From: Strongyloides papillosus
Lineage: Eukaryota; Nematoda; Chromadorea; Rhabditida; Strongyloididae
DNA: 64,000 nucleotides
Reading direction: 5' to 3'
Assembly (NCBI GenBank): GCA_005656395.1
Contig: SRSI01000023.1
Span: 124,001 to 188,000, forward strand
The notes below the pieces were generated by a model. The model saw only the letters and a list, made by a program, of their open reading frames with translations. It searched no databases and had not been told where the DNA came from. Both the position numbers and the translations under genes were made by a program. Shown here piece by piece: positions 12,439 through 22,955 of the stretch. Position 1 is the stretch's first letter; each line of letters opens with the position of its first letter.

Positions 12439-12773
12439 CAGTAGTCCCCCCGTATCCGCGGTTTCGTTATCCGCGGTTTGAAAATTACTAGCAACTAGAA
12501 AATTATAACATGGGGGGGTACGTGCGATTTTTTTTATTTTAGCTATCTTAAAATACAAACTTTATTTATGATTAAATTTTTCATTTTTTTTAAAAATTAA
12601 ACTAACTAAATGATCATCCTTGCCTACAATTGTAAAAAAAATACATCTTATCTATAGTTTAAAGGTCTTAACACATTGAAAAATAAGAAATACTACGGTT
12701 CGCTATTATCCGCGGTTTCGTTATCCGCGGTAGTCTCAGGAACCAATCTACCGCGGATACGGGGGGACAACTG
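12439..12773. mobile_element. pogo/Tigger-like MITE, 335 bp
   Basis: Terminal inverted repeats of about 24 bp start CAGTAGTCCCCCCGTATCCG on the left. The right end is the reverse complement, starting CAGTTGTCCCCCCGTATCCG. A TA dinucleotide flanks both sides (12437-12438 and 12774-12775), the target duplication of the Tc1/mariner superfamily. The motif gtttcgttatccgcgg repeats inside both ends. There is no transposase frame, so it is non-autonomous. Confidence 0.85.
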
Positions 12774-13237
12774 TATATACAAATTTAATATGTATGTGTG
12801 TTATTACTTTGTGTTAAATAATTATGTTACAAAAAAGATAAAAAAATCGTAGTTTTTTTGTATCACCAGAAGGTTTTTTGTGACAATAATATTAAGAACA
12901 AGTTAGACATTAGAAAAAATAAAAACCTTTTGGATTTAAAATCTTCAGAGTTTAACTTTAAACGTTTTTAATGTATATTTTTGAAAATTTTAACCAGTTT
13001 AAAAAAACATTTTTGTAAATAATCTTCACTTTATTATTATAAATTTACAATTTTTAAATTTTACTGTTTCTGTTTATTTAAATATTAAATATTCATTTAA
13101 GTGATTTAAAAATTATTAAATGTTATGTTTGAAAAAATGTACCTGTAAACTGTTAATTTGGTCACTTACAATGGAAACACTGTTCATCGTAAAGTTTGTA
13201 GATAATTAATTTACTGTCACGAAAAATTATGGAAATA
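12774..13237. other. AT-rich spacer, no gene seen
   Basis: This lies between the pogo-like MITE and the first long-TIR MITE. I see no coding frame or repeat of note. Confidence 0.5.
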
Positions 13238-13784
13238 AATAACAGTACCAAAAATCTTAGTTTTTGATAAAAATATACTTTTATATTGAGATTCATTTTG
13301 CGCACTCAAAAGTATGAAAATAAATTTTGCGTACTTAAAAAGATGAAAATAAATTTTGATTTTTATATTACCACATTACCTGGCAATATAAAAGTTTCAC
13401 CGTCCCAGGCATTAAAATATTTATGGAAGACTACAAAAAAATATCGCCACATAATAAATAATAAGAGCTTTTCTCATTAAAATAATAAAAAATAAGGATA
13501 TATTAAATATTATATTTACAAACAAACATCTGCAAAAGGAAATGTTTTAATTTCTAACAGATGAAGAACATAATGTAATTAATTTAAAAGAAATATTTGC
13601 TACAACTATTGTTTAATTACAAGCGATAAAGCATTCAAATGCCTGGAACGGCGATACTTTTATATTGCCATGTAAAGTGATAATATAAAAATCAAAATTT
13701 ATTTTCATCCTTTTTAGTGCGCAAAATGAATCTCAATATAAAAGTATATTTTTATCAAAAACTAATATTTTTGGTACTGTTATT
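13238..13784. mobile_element. Long-inverted-repeat MITE, copy 1
   Basis: The left arm (about 13238-13414) and right arm (about 13637-13784) are inverted repeats of each other. The outer ends read aataacagtaccaaaaat on the left and the same sequence in reverse complement on the right, and the inner ends read gtcccaggcatt and aatgcctgg. Shared inner blocks are ttttatattgagattcattt and aatataaaag. The left arm has an extra internal duplication around 13320-13350. About 220 bp of loop separates the arms. It has no transposase and its target duplication is unclear. Confidence 0.8.
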
Positions 13785-13976
13785 TTGCATATAAATTATA
13801 AATAATTTAATACAACTATACGGGAATACTCATAATTTTTATCGAATTTGAACCAGAAGATTGGAAAGAGCATATTTCGAGATAAAATTTAATTAATCCA
13901 AAATTTGCTATAAGCTTTTTATAATTTATTTGTTTTATCAGATAGTTACTTTTGAAATCTTATAGTTAATAATGTA

Positions 13977-14969
13977 TTAAACTAATCTAACAACTTTAGC
14001 ATCGACCTTATCTTTCTTTTCAGAGCATCTAAAGAACTTTCTCATTCCATGTCTTAGTTCGTTACTAAAAATTCAATTTTAGTGCATAAAAAGGAAACAA
14101 CAAATAATTTTTTCTTACCTTGTAAATATAAGGAAATAAAAATCTCCAATAGATGTTAAATCAAATGCCAAATTATAGAGAACAATACACAGATAAAAAA
14201 GTAATTTACTTTGATAATGTGCATCTATAAGTCTGCATACAAAAAAAGCTTCAGCAAATACTAAACTTATGAAAATAAAAATTGAATTCGCAATATAAAT
14301 TGAATCTTTTTTGTATTTATTACCGGTCTCTCTACGTTCCATTAATTTAAATATCGCCAATACATTGAAAATACATATTGCAATAGAAATAATTCCAAAT
14401 AAAAATATTGAATAAAAGATTTGATAATATATTACTTTTTCATTTTTATAGTACGGAACAAATAAACCAACTAAATCAAATTTTTTGTAAGATGGCTGGA
14501 AAGGAATATTTCCAATTCCAATTAAGAATGATAATAAAATAAAAAGTATGAGCATTTTATAAATGTGTGAAATTGGAAAAAAAAACTTATTTGTTGTAGG
14601 GTACTTAAAAACTATATATCTATTTATACTTATTAAAAGAGTTACCAAAAGCGTAAAAGTAGCATGTTGAGCTGCTAAAATATGATAAAGTGTTGCCATC
14701 CAATCATTTTTTTCGAAAAATTTGGTAAAATATCCTCCTCTAGGTAATTTATATAATATTATGTCTGTTATAATATAGTTAATATCATTAATCAAGTTAA
14801 AAACAGTTACCAAATAAAATTGTTTGTTGAAATAAACATTTCTCTTCACAAGCTCTCTAAATATAACATATATTGATATGATCATCAAAATAGTGGTTGG
14901 TATTTTATAAATAATTTGAATAATTTCAAAAACAAAAAGTACACCAATCATTCTTAAGTATTGCTTCAA
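13977..14969 (-). CDS. Serpentine receptor (7TM chemoreceptor, srv/srg-like)
   Basis: Two exons, 14969-14119 and 14064-13977, join in phase (split Ser codon) to give 312 residues, normal for nematode chemoreceptors. Seven hydrophobic segments can be counted. The end of TM3 reads SINRYIVFKYP, the DRY-like position typical of srv/srg receptors. The short last exon gives the usual basic cytoplasmic tail (RHGMRKFFRC). Nematode serpentine receptors act in sensory neurons, but the ligand is unknown here. It lies on the opposite strand inside the LRAT array, within the 4.4-kb insertion and between two copies of the same MITE. That suggests it arrived with, or was captured by, mobile DNA. Confidence 0.8.
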
Positions 14970-16066
14970 CGTTTAACTCTAATAAAATATTTCTTAAAGA
15001 ATCTTAAAAATTACTTGTATCAAGATTATTGTTTTTAATTACTTACCAAAATTACTATTATAACTTATATACTACTACAATAGTATAAGAATATTCTACA
15101 ATTTAAAATTATTTGAACGTTGATTACATTTGTAAATTCTATTTATTTAAATAAATAGTTATTCATTTAACCGTTTTCTGTTTAAAAAACTTTAACTTTC
15201 ATTAAAACGTATTAATTTATAACAATTTTTATATAATTATTAATACTTTATTTTTAGTTTGACAGAAATTAGTTGACTTTTACAACGTTATTTTTGGAAA
15301 CAAAAGTCACAAAATACGACTTTAGAAATACTAGCAAATTAATTAGTAACTCAAAAATTGGAAAAAGAAATTCTTTCGAAATAGATACGTTGATGATATG
15401 TACCTGACAAATTGATATGGTTATTTTTTCTTAAAAGATAGAGTACATTTAAACTTATATAACAAATGTTGTTGAAAAAAATAGAGATTTATAATGGATA
15501 AATAATATTTTTGTTATGCTTTCAAAGTAATTATCTTTAATTTATTAATAATACATTTTAATTTTTTTTACTCGGTAAGAAAATATTAGAAACGTAAAAA
15601 ATTTTTAAATGTTTTTCTTGAGCTTTAAGTAGATGTGTTTGTACTTTGAAAACAGTTGTGCTAAATATTAAATTTGTAATAATATATTCGCGTATGTTAT
15701 ATTATAAGCAAGTTTATTTAAAGAAAATAAATTTATTGTAGATAATCAAAAAACAATAATTATTCGTCCTATATTAAATCATTATCAACGAGTATAAATA
15801 TAATGATGACATTGTGAGAAATAAAGATTCTGACAACTATGAAAATCTTATTTTTAATAATCAATTACGTGCCGAAATTTTGGTGGCAAATACGAATGAT
15901 AGAAACAGAAAAAAAATCAAAAGGCACTCATACAAAGGAGGATTTCGTTAATTAATGAGTGAAAATTCCTTAACTGGAAAACTTTAGAAGTGAATCGAAA
16001 ATAAAAAAGTATAATATAAATTCATGGGATTCTGTGACTTATTTTTTGGAATATAACCTCGTTTTC
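14970..16066. other. AT-rich stretch upstream of the chemoreceptor, no gene seen
   Basis: No coding exon is visible on either strand. It must include the promoter of the minus-strand receptor gene. No repeat was recognised. Confidence 0.5.
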
Positions 16067-16585
16067 AAATAACAATATCAAAAACTTCGTTTTTGTAAAA
16101 AACATACTTTTATATTGAGATTCATTTTGTGCACTCAAAAGTATGAAAATAAATTTTAATTTTTATATTATCACTTTACCTGACAATATAAAAGTATCGC
16201 CGTCCGAGGCATTTGAATACTTTATCGTTTGTGATTGAACTATAGTTGAAGCAAACATTTCTTTTAAATTATTTACATTTTGATTTTTATTGGTTAGAAA
16301 TTAAAATACTTACTTTTGTAGAGACTTGTTTGTAAATGTTATATTAGGTATATCTTTATTTTTTATTATTTTAATGAGAAAAGCTCTTATTATTTAACAT
16401 TCAGTGATATCTTTTTGTAGGCTTTAACAAATATTTAAATGCCTCGGACGGCGATACTTTTTATATTGCCAAGTAAAATGATAATATAAAAATCAAAATT
16501 TGTTTTCATACTTTTGAGTGCACAAAATGAATCTCAATATAAAAGTATGTTTTTTACAAAAACGAAGTTTTTGATATTGTTATTT
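16067..16585. mobile_element. Long-inverted-repeat MITE, copy 2
   Basis: The arms at about 16067-16218 and 16433-16585 are near-perfect inverted repeats: ends aataacaatatcaaaaac, inner blocks catacttttatattgagat, gtgcactcaaaagtatgaaa and gccgtccgaggcattt. It is the same family as 13238-13784 and better preserved. Its right end abuts resumed LRAT-spacer sequence, so it defines the right edge of the 4.4-kb insertion. Confidence 0.85.
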
Positions 16586-16670
16586 CTCTGGATACAAAAA
16601 TTTAATATATTAAATTAATAAATAACATTTTTAAATTTATACCTTCAAATTTATTTTTCTTTGTGATTTA

Positions 16671-16870
16671 TATATTTTTATAAAAAAAACATAATATAAA
16701 ACAAACTCCGCTTCAGTTGGAAGAGAAGCAAATGATAAATTTTTCTATAATACTTCTTGAATATTTAACAATACAGTTTTGAAACCATGAAGTAAACTGC
16801 CTAATTGTAAATCCACAACAAAAAATATTAGAGTACTGAAATTAAAACAATTCAGTAAATATCAAGTATA
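16671..16870 (+). pseudogene. UPF0235 last-exon relic 2
   Basis: It starts after ttgtgattta, where the acceptor CAG has decayed, and still shows cttcagttggaagagaagca and gcaaatgataaa in parental order. The frame is broken throughout. It precedes LRAT copy 3. Confidence 0.7.
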
Positions 16871-17158
16871 ATATTAAAGGGGATGACTTGTCTACTGGAG
16901 ACAATTTTTATCTAATACTTTTTTAAACCGAAGTAATGGTAATTTCCATAGCTATTAACATGGAAATGTACTTCAAATTGTAAACATATCCGGATTATAT
17001 GTTTATTAAAAAAGTAATATTACTGTCTATATATTATTCTTTAAATGATATTTTTCTCCTCATCTTATTTCGAAATTGTTTCGAAGTACTTTAACCATTT
17101 TGTAAATATCTTTACGTTTAGTTTTTGTTAACAATATTTTTATTTTAGATAGTTTAAG

Positions 17159-17800
17159 ATGGACAAAGAATTAATAACCCCATGGGGTCGTGTAGAAGAT
17201 TTGCTAGGAATAATACAACCTGGTGATAATTTGGAATGCAAAGTAGGTACTAAGATTGGAAATGGAGTTTTCCAACATTGGGGCACTTATATAGGGGCTA
17301 AAAATGATATCCACGAAGTTGTACACTACAGTAAAGGAGGAACTGATAATGAAGATCAAAAATCATCAATAACTTCATTTTATTTTTGGTTTAAAAATAT
17401 TGGAAATGACGTATCTATACGAATTGACAATTTATATGATTTTAGTGGCGAAAGTTTAGTTAGAATAAATAATTCCATGGACAAAAACCATAAACCTTTT
17501 CCAAAAGAGGTTATAGTTGAACGTGCCAAAAGAAGGGTTGGTGAAACTGAATATGATGTTCTTTCAAACAATTGTGAACATTTTGTTAAATGGGCTAGGT
17601 ATGGTTTACCTATCAGTGAGCAGGCCATTGTTGCTGAAGCGATGGTAATTGTTTTTGCTGTTGGGATTTTCACTAAAATAATAATCATGATTGTTTTTAT
17701 ACATCTTCCTATAATCTTAGCAATTATTATGACCTTATCAATTCTTATCCCTTGTTTTATAGTCAGTTACCTGTTATCGGTATGCCTAGCATTGGTTTAA
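17159..17800 (+). CDS. LRAT-domain protein, copy 3 (intact triad, divergent C-terminus)
   Basis: This is a single exon of 213 residues. TPW (7-9), His40 in QHWGTYIG, His56 in HEVVHYS and the Cys of NNCEHFVKWARY are all present, and this copy matches the generic LRAT-family NCEHFV motif most closely. The C-terminal 50 residues differ from the other copies. They form an almost continuous hydrophobic stretch (IVFAVGIFTKII...IVSYLLSVCLALV) with room for two membrane passes, where other copies have one weaker segment and a basic tail. The acceptor tattttagatagtttaag precedes the ATG. Confidence 0.88.
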   Translation: MDKELITPWGRVEDLLGIIQPGDNLECKVGTKIGNGVFQHWGTYIGAKNDIHEVVHYSKGGTDNEDQKSSITSFYFWFKNIGNDVSIRIDNLYDFSGESLVRINNSMDKNHKPFPKEVIVERAKRRVGETEYDVLSNNCEHFVKWARYGLPISEQAIVAEAMVIVFAVGIFTKIIIMIVFIHLPIILAIIMTLSILIPCFIVSYLLSVCLALV

Positions 17801-18504
17801 TATAATTTAATAAGATAATGCTGGTATCAAGATTGTAGTTAAATTATTAGTTCTAGAAATAAAAGAACATATTATAAATAATTCTAATTTAACAAGTTTT
17901 TAATAATGTTCACTTATCTCGGTTTACATTTTATTTAGTATCATAACAAATTGTTGTAAGTTAAAATTTGTTTTTGTTTGAAATAATGTATACTCTTAAA
18001 AACATTAGGGGAAAATAATAACATTGTGAAAATATAAATTTCATGTACTAAATAGGTATTGTACTAATTATAGTTTTTTATACAACTAGGGGTAATTAAA
18101 GAAAATTGAGAAAGAATTCAATATTTAGTTGAAGAGACAAAATAATATTAATAAGCAAGCAATTTTTGCATATATCATATTTATCCCTAGGTCACCACTA
18201 TTTATTATTTTGACTTGTTCTTTTGTAATGTACTTTTAATAAGTAAAAATAGATATTTGTGTTTTGTTAGAAAAGGAGTTTCTTAATCTTATCAATTATC
18301 TGGGAAGGAAACACCAAAACAATACTCAAAAATATTTTTCCCCCATAAATATATATAATCATTTTTTGTATGAGTGACATTTCTCAAGGATGCTCTCGAA
18401 ATTTGCATTTAACATTTTTGTGGGAATAATGTTTTAATGCATTAATTTATAGACAATATTTGTAAATTTACTCCAATTAATTTTATTTTCTCTTTGTGAT
18501 TCAG
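17801..18504. other. Enlarged LRAT spacer, no intact gene
   Basis: At about 700 bp this is the longest spacer not explained by a recognised insertion. The first part (to about 18360) does not match other spacers; the last part (from ctcaaggatgctct) does. I see no coding frame. Confidence 0.5.
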
Positions 18505-18723
18505 ATATTTGTTATGAAGAAATGGATAACAAGAGTAAACTTCATTCCAGTTATTGGTAAAGCATATGATAAACTTTTATATTACTTCTGGAATATTCCA
18601 AATATTAACAATGGTCAAATGTTTATCGGAAAGATGTTTCAATCAAGAAATCAACTGTTCTATCATATGTTCACAGTAAAAAGAGTTCAAATTTTGAAAG
18701 AAAAACAATACTTTTATTGAAAA
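18505..18723 (+). pseudogene. UPF0235 last-exon relic 3 (still largely open)
   Basis: It follows an intact tgattcag acceptor. A frame of about 74 codons (18496-18720) is still open and parental positions can be read (GKAYDKLLYYFWNI against the parent's GKANDELISFFRDI), but there is no start context and the first two exons are absent. It precedes LRAT copy 4. Confidence 0.75.
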
Positions 18724-18986
18724 AGTATTATTACTTGTTAAATTGATAATTTTTGATAAGAAAAACAAAAAACTACATCTGATAGAATTTGAAAAAGTCT
18801 AAAGTGTATCAGGATGGACTTTGTTTTATTATATGTCTAGACCTTTATAAAAAGGTAAAATTTTATATAATCTTTCTTTGACTATTGTTTTTTATTTTCT
18901 TACTTCAAAATTCATTTATCAGCTTATCAATAAAATGTGAATCAATTTTAACATTGTTTATATTATTTTTCTTTTAGAGTTCTAAA

Positions 18987-19580
18987 ATGATCTACGGGAT
19001 TCAAAATCTGTTGATTTCTGCAAACATTTTTGTTGGAAAACTACAAATTGGTTATTTTAAAAAAGTTAAAAGAGTTGGTGAAGACAAGACCCAAGTTGTT
19101 ACTCATCGATCTTGTTTTATTGAATTATATAATGAAAGACATGAAATTGAACACACAAACGTTTGTGATAATAGTAAACCGAACTTAACTAAAAATTTAT
19201 CCTCATCTGATTCTAGTAATGATGGAAAGAAATTATCAACATGCAATGAAAATTTTTCCGATAATTTTAGCAATCACGGATCGAGAATGAACAATTCAAT
19301 GGATAGACATTGTGAATGTCAACCAAGAGAGAATGTTAATAATCGTGATAGAAGTAGATTTGATGATTATGAATATTCTGCTGTTAATATTAATTGTGGA
19401 TATTTCAGCAAATGGGCAAGATATAATTTATCTATCATGAGACGTTGGAATATTAAAAAAACCATAAAGATTGGTTTTGGAGCTTTTTAATTTCAAAGAG
19501 CTTACCAAGATTTCTGGTTTTTAGATTATTGGGACATGTAACATTTGAGTATATGATTCAATTCATTTAAAAACTTCGAT
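18987..19580 (+). pseudogene. LRAT copy 4, frameshifted and degenerate
   Basis: An open frame of 167 codons runs 18987-19490, then stops because one T is missing from the T-run at 19483-19487 compared with copy 5 (ggaacctttttaattt). The lost C-terminal part is still readable in the next frame to about 19570. His40 and His56 positions are kept and the Cys is in INCGYF. However, TPW has become NLL, HWxVYxG has become HRSCFIE and GD has become GY, so the domain is unlikely to fold normally. The acceptor tttcttttag is preserved upstream. It is either a pseudogene or a truncated, untethered variant. Confidence 0.75.
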
Positions 19581-19862
19581 CTGTAGATTCTAGTTATATG
19601 ATTCTTTCTGAATATAAAAAACTATTTTATCTACATATCCTTTTATTGTGAAAGCCTTTTAATAAAGTATATTTATCATAATTTGCATTCTATCTAATGT
19701 CATAAATAATTACGAGCATTTTCTGTGTAATTGATATCTCTATAAGAATACTATTCAAAAATTTTTAATGTTATTTCCTTGGAAACAAAAATTTAATACA
19801 TTAATTAATAGACAATATTTGTATATTAATTGATATCTGTTTTATTTTTCTTTGTGATTCAG

Positions 19863-20065
19863 ATATTTCTATAAAAAACATAATATAAATAAACTCCACT
19901 ACAGCTGGAAGAAAATCAAATGATAAACTTTTATATTAGTTGGAGTATTTATTAATAAACTTTTTAAACAATGAAGTCAATTGCTTAATTGTAAATTCAC
20001 AATGAAAACACGTTAGATTATTGAAAGAAAAACAATCCAGTAAATATCTAATAAAATGTTAAAGG
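19863..20065 (+). pseudogene. UPF0235 last-exon relic 4
   Basis: It follows tgattcag and shows the parental order of blocks (actccactacagctggaaga, aatgataaactttt, aaattcacaatgaaaac). The frame is broken. It precedes LRAT copy 5. Confidence 0.7.
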
Positions 20066-20337
20066 AGACAACTGACTTATTGGAGACAATTTTTTATTCT
20101 GGTGATTGGTCCAACCGAAGCAATTATAATTTTCATAGTTATTTATATAGAAATATTTTTCAAATTGTATACATATTACCACTATATGCTCAATGAAGAA
20201 ATAACATCACTTTTGAATCACCTATCCTCTGATAATTGTTTCTTATCCTCCTATTTTGAAGCTTGCTTACCATCTTATAAATAAATCAAATTCATTATTA
20301 ACATCATTAAAAATATTTCTCCTTTAGGAATTCTAGA

Positions 20338-20952
20338 ATGAATTACAGTGTTACAACTCCATGGACCACAGCGAAAAAATTACTAGAAAAACTACAAGTT
20401 GGTGATCTAATAGAAATTAGAAGATGTTTTGTAATTGGAATTCCTATTTGTAATCATTGGGCCGTTTATCTTGGATTTAACAATGGTGTCTTTGGAGTCG
20501 TACATATCTCTAATGGAAAAAATGATAATAGAAGGTTAATGTCACATAGAAATTTTTTTTCTTCTTATTCTATTTGTGATGGAAAAGTATCATCAATACA
20601 ATTTGATGATTTTTTAGATGCTTTTGGTAATTATAAATGTAGAATAAATAATTCCATGGACAAAGATTGTGAACCTCTATCACCGGGGGTTATTAGTTAT
20701 CGTGTTATAAGTAAGGTTGTTGAATCTAGAAAATCCAAAGGACTTAGATATTGTATTTTTACTAGTAATTGTGAAAATTTTGCTAAATGGGCTAGATATG
20801 GTTCATCTAATATTAGATTTGGGAATATTAAAACAGCTATATTGATTGGAGCTGGAACCTTTTTAATTTCGAAGAGCTTATCAAGGGCTTCGGCTGCTGG
20901 ATTACTGGGATATGTAACATTAAAGATGTATGATTCATTTAAAAAACTTTGA
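20338..20952 (+). CDS. LRAT-domain protein, copy 5 (intact triad)
   Basis: This is a single exon of 204 residues. It has TPW (7-9), GDLIEIRR, His40 in NHWAVYLG, His56 in FGVVHIS and the Cys of SNCENFAKWARY. A small insertion after the INNSMDK segment (SRKSKGLRY) makes the loop before the Cys longer than in the other copies. The C-terminus AGTFLISKSLSRASAAGLLGYVTLKMYDSFKK is a hydrophobic anchor with a basic end, shared with copies 2 and 6. The acceptor tctcctttag lies 10 nt before the ATG. Confidence 0.88.
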   Translation: MNYSVTTPWTTAKKLLEKLQVGDLIEIRRCFVIGIPICNHWAVYLGFNNGVFGVVHISNGKNDNRRLMSHRNFFSSYSICDGKVSSIQFDDFLDAFGNYKCRINNSMDKDCEPLSPGVISYRVISKVVESRKSKGLRYCIFTSNCENFAKWARYGSSNIRFGNIKTAILIGAGTFLISKSLSRASAAGLLGYVTLKMYDSFKKL

Positions 20953-21238
20953 TCTGTACATTATTGTGATTTGAATCGTTTGGAAAATCAAAAAACTGTT
21001 TTTACTAAACATTCTTCTTCTGCATAAGCCTTTTAATAAAGCATATTTATCATAATTTGTATTTTATCTAGTACCATAAATAATTATAATTATTCTTTGT
21101 GTATGTAATATCTCTCAAAGATGCTCTATAAAAATTTGCATTTAACATTTTTGTGTAGATAATATTTTAATGCATTAATTAATAAACAACATTTGTAAAA
21201 TTAATTGTTTTAAATTTTATTTTCCCTTTGTGATTCAG

Positions 21239-21460
21239 ATATTTGTTATGAAGGGATGCATACATAAATAAACATAACTCTAGTTGATAATAAAGCAAGT
21301 GATGAACTTTTACCCTTCTACCGAATTATTTTAGACGTTAAAAAAATGAAATACTTATCGATAAAGTATTTACATCACGAATTCAAATGTTTAAATCTAA
21401 ATTCACAATAAAAAAGTACAAACTTTGGAAGAGAAATAATATATTCATTGGAAAAGTAAT
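21239..21460 (+). pseudogene. UPF0235 last-exon relic 5
   Basis: It has an intact tgattcag acceptor at the left and an intact end ggaaaag-taa at the right. gttatgaagggatgcataca and gcaagtgatgaac correspond to the parent. It is frameshifted. It precedes LRAT copy 6. Confidence 0.8.
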
Positions 21461-21719
21461 ATCACTATTAATTTACTTATCTAGTGACGAGAAAAAGTAT
21501 AGTCTACCTCTGATAGAATTTGGAATAGTTTAAAGTTTATTCATGACTGACTTTACATTTATTAGATGTCTAAACTTTTAAAAAGAGTTAAAATTTTGTA
21601 TAATCCTTCTCTGACTATCGTCTCTTATTCTCCTATTTCAAAATTCATTCATTATCTTATAAACAACGTTAACTTTATTCTTATCATCATTAATATTATC
21701 TTCTTTTAGAAATTCTAAA

Positions 21720-22316
21720 ATGAACCACAGTCTTTTAACACCATGGACTTCAGTGAGTAATTTGGTAGGATCACTACAAGTTGGTGATCTTATAGAAATC
21801 AGAAAATATGCTAATGATGGAACTCCAATTAATAACCACTGGGCTGTTTATACTGGGCTTTCAAATGGTCACCATACAGTTGGAGTATTCTTTAATCAAG
21901 TTAATGGGAATAATAACCAAAATTTATTTAAAACTTTATTTTCTCCTGGTTCTAATAGAGATAGAACAAAGGCATCAATATGTTATTGTTATTTGTTTCA
22001 TGTTTGTGGGAATGATCAATGCAGAATAAATAACTCCATGGATAGACACTGCAAACCTCTTCCATCAGGGGTTATTTATAAGCGTGTTATAAAAAGAGTT
22101 GGTGATTGTGGATATAATACACTTTTTAAAAATAGTGAACATTTTGCAAAATACGCAAGATATAATGTATATATTAGCGAACATGCGAATATTGGAAAAG
22201 TCATAGAGATTGGTATGAATACTTTATTGGTTTCAAAGAATTTGTTAAAGGCTTCTACTACTGGAGCGTTGGGATATGTATCATTGAAAGTATATGATAA
22301 AGTAAAAAAACGTTGA
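21720..22316 (+). CDS. LRAT-domain pseudoenzyme, copy 6 (Cys to Ser, His56 to Val)
   Basis: This is a full-length open frame of 198 residues with TPW (7-9), GDLIEIRK and His40 (NHWAVYTG). The second His position is Val56 (HHTVGVFF), and the nucleophile is Ser in KNSEHFAKYARY, where active copies read NCEHF. The rest of the domain, INNSMD and the C-terminal anchor are preserved without stops or frameshifts. With two of three catalytic residues gone it cannot use LRAT chemistry. An open frame with selective loss of the active site suggests a non-catalytic role or recent inactivation. It has a good acceptor (ttcttttag, AG at 21708-21709). Confidence 0.8.
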   Translation: MNHSLLTPWTSVSNLVGSLQVGDLIEIRKYANDGTPINNHWAVYTGLSNGHHTVGVFFNQVNGNNNQNLFKTLFSPGSNRDRTKASICYCYLFHVCGNDQCRINNSMDRHCKPLPSGVIYKRVIKRVGDCGYNTLFKNSEHFAKYARYNVYISEHANIGKVIEIGMNTLLVSKNLLKASTTGALGYVSLKVYDKVKKR

Positions 22317-22604
22317 TCTGTAAATTCTAGTTATATTTATCTTTCTGAAAATGAAAAACTATTTTACCTACATATCCTTCTATTGAAAAGGGCTTTTAAT
22401 GAAGCATATTTATTCATAGTTTTTTCATTTTATCTAATGTCATAAGTAATTACAAGCATTCTCTGTTTAAACGATATCTCTCTAGAATGTTCTTCAAATG
22501 TTTGTTTTTATCATTTCTTTGGAAATAAAATTTGAATATATTAATTAATAGACAACATTTGTTAATTTTATTGATATCAATTTTATTTCCTCTTTGTGAT
22601 TCAT

Positions 22605-22830
22605 ATAATTGTTATGAAGGGATATACAACAAAATAATCTCTACTCCAGTTGAAAGTAAAGCAAATGATAAACTTTTATCTTTCTTCCAGATTATTTCAT
22701 ATATTAAAAAAGTAGAAAATTCATTGATAAAGTGCTGATACTACAAATTATCTGTTTAGTCATGAATTCACAAATTGTGACATTCAGACGTTGAAAGAGA
22801 AACTATGTGCTCCATTGAAAAAATTGTATA
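22605..22830 (+). pseudogene. UPF0235 last-exon relic 6
   Basis: The acceptor has mutated to tgattcat. The blocks ttatgaagggatatac, gcaaatgataaacttttatc and ctatgtgctccattgaaaaa match the parent; the last matches its terminal YASLEK coding region. The frame is broken. It precedes LRAT copy 7. Confidence 0.75.
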
Positions 22831-22955
22831 TAATATTGTTAAGTAGTCTTATCTATGGTTTACTTTTTTTTCTTACCTATTTAAAAATCAATTATCATAT
22901 AAATAGCAACAAATTTACTTTTAATCGCCGTTATTTTTATTTTTGAAAATCTAAT

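Larger units (their letters stand above)
12190..16579. mobile_element. 4.4-kb insertion inside the LRAT array (composite, carries a GPCR gene)
   Basis: The LRAT spacer runs normally to about 12188 (cttcaaaagttttta) and resumes at about 16579 (ttatttctctgg...aaaatttaata), which are adjacent in uninterrupted units such as the one at 19745-19800. Between them lie a pogo-like MITE (12439-12773), two copies of a long-inverted-repeat MITE (13238-13784 and 16067-16585) and a chemoreceptor gene. The left edge (tatacttttatattga, 12191-12206) resembles the inner part of the MITE arm, so both edges may derive from that MITE family. Whether it moved as one piece is unknown. Confidence 0.6.

Noticed and set aside
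12309..12494. Minus-strand coding frame overlapping the pogo-like MITE
   Set aside because: It crosses the left inverted repeat and its product is low-complexity with no family features.
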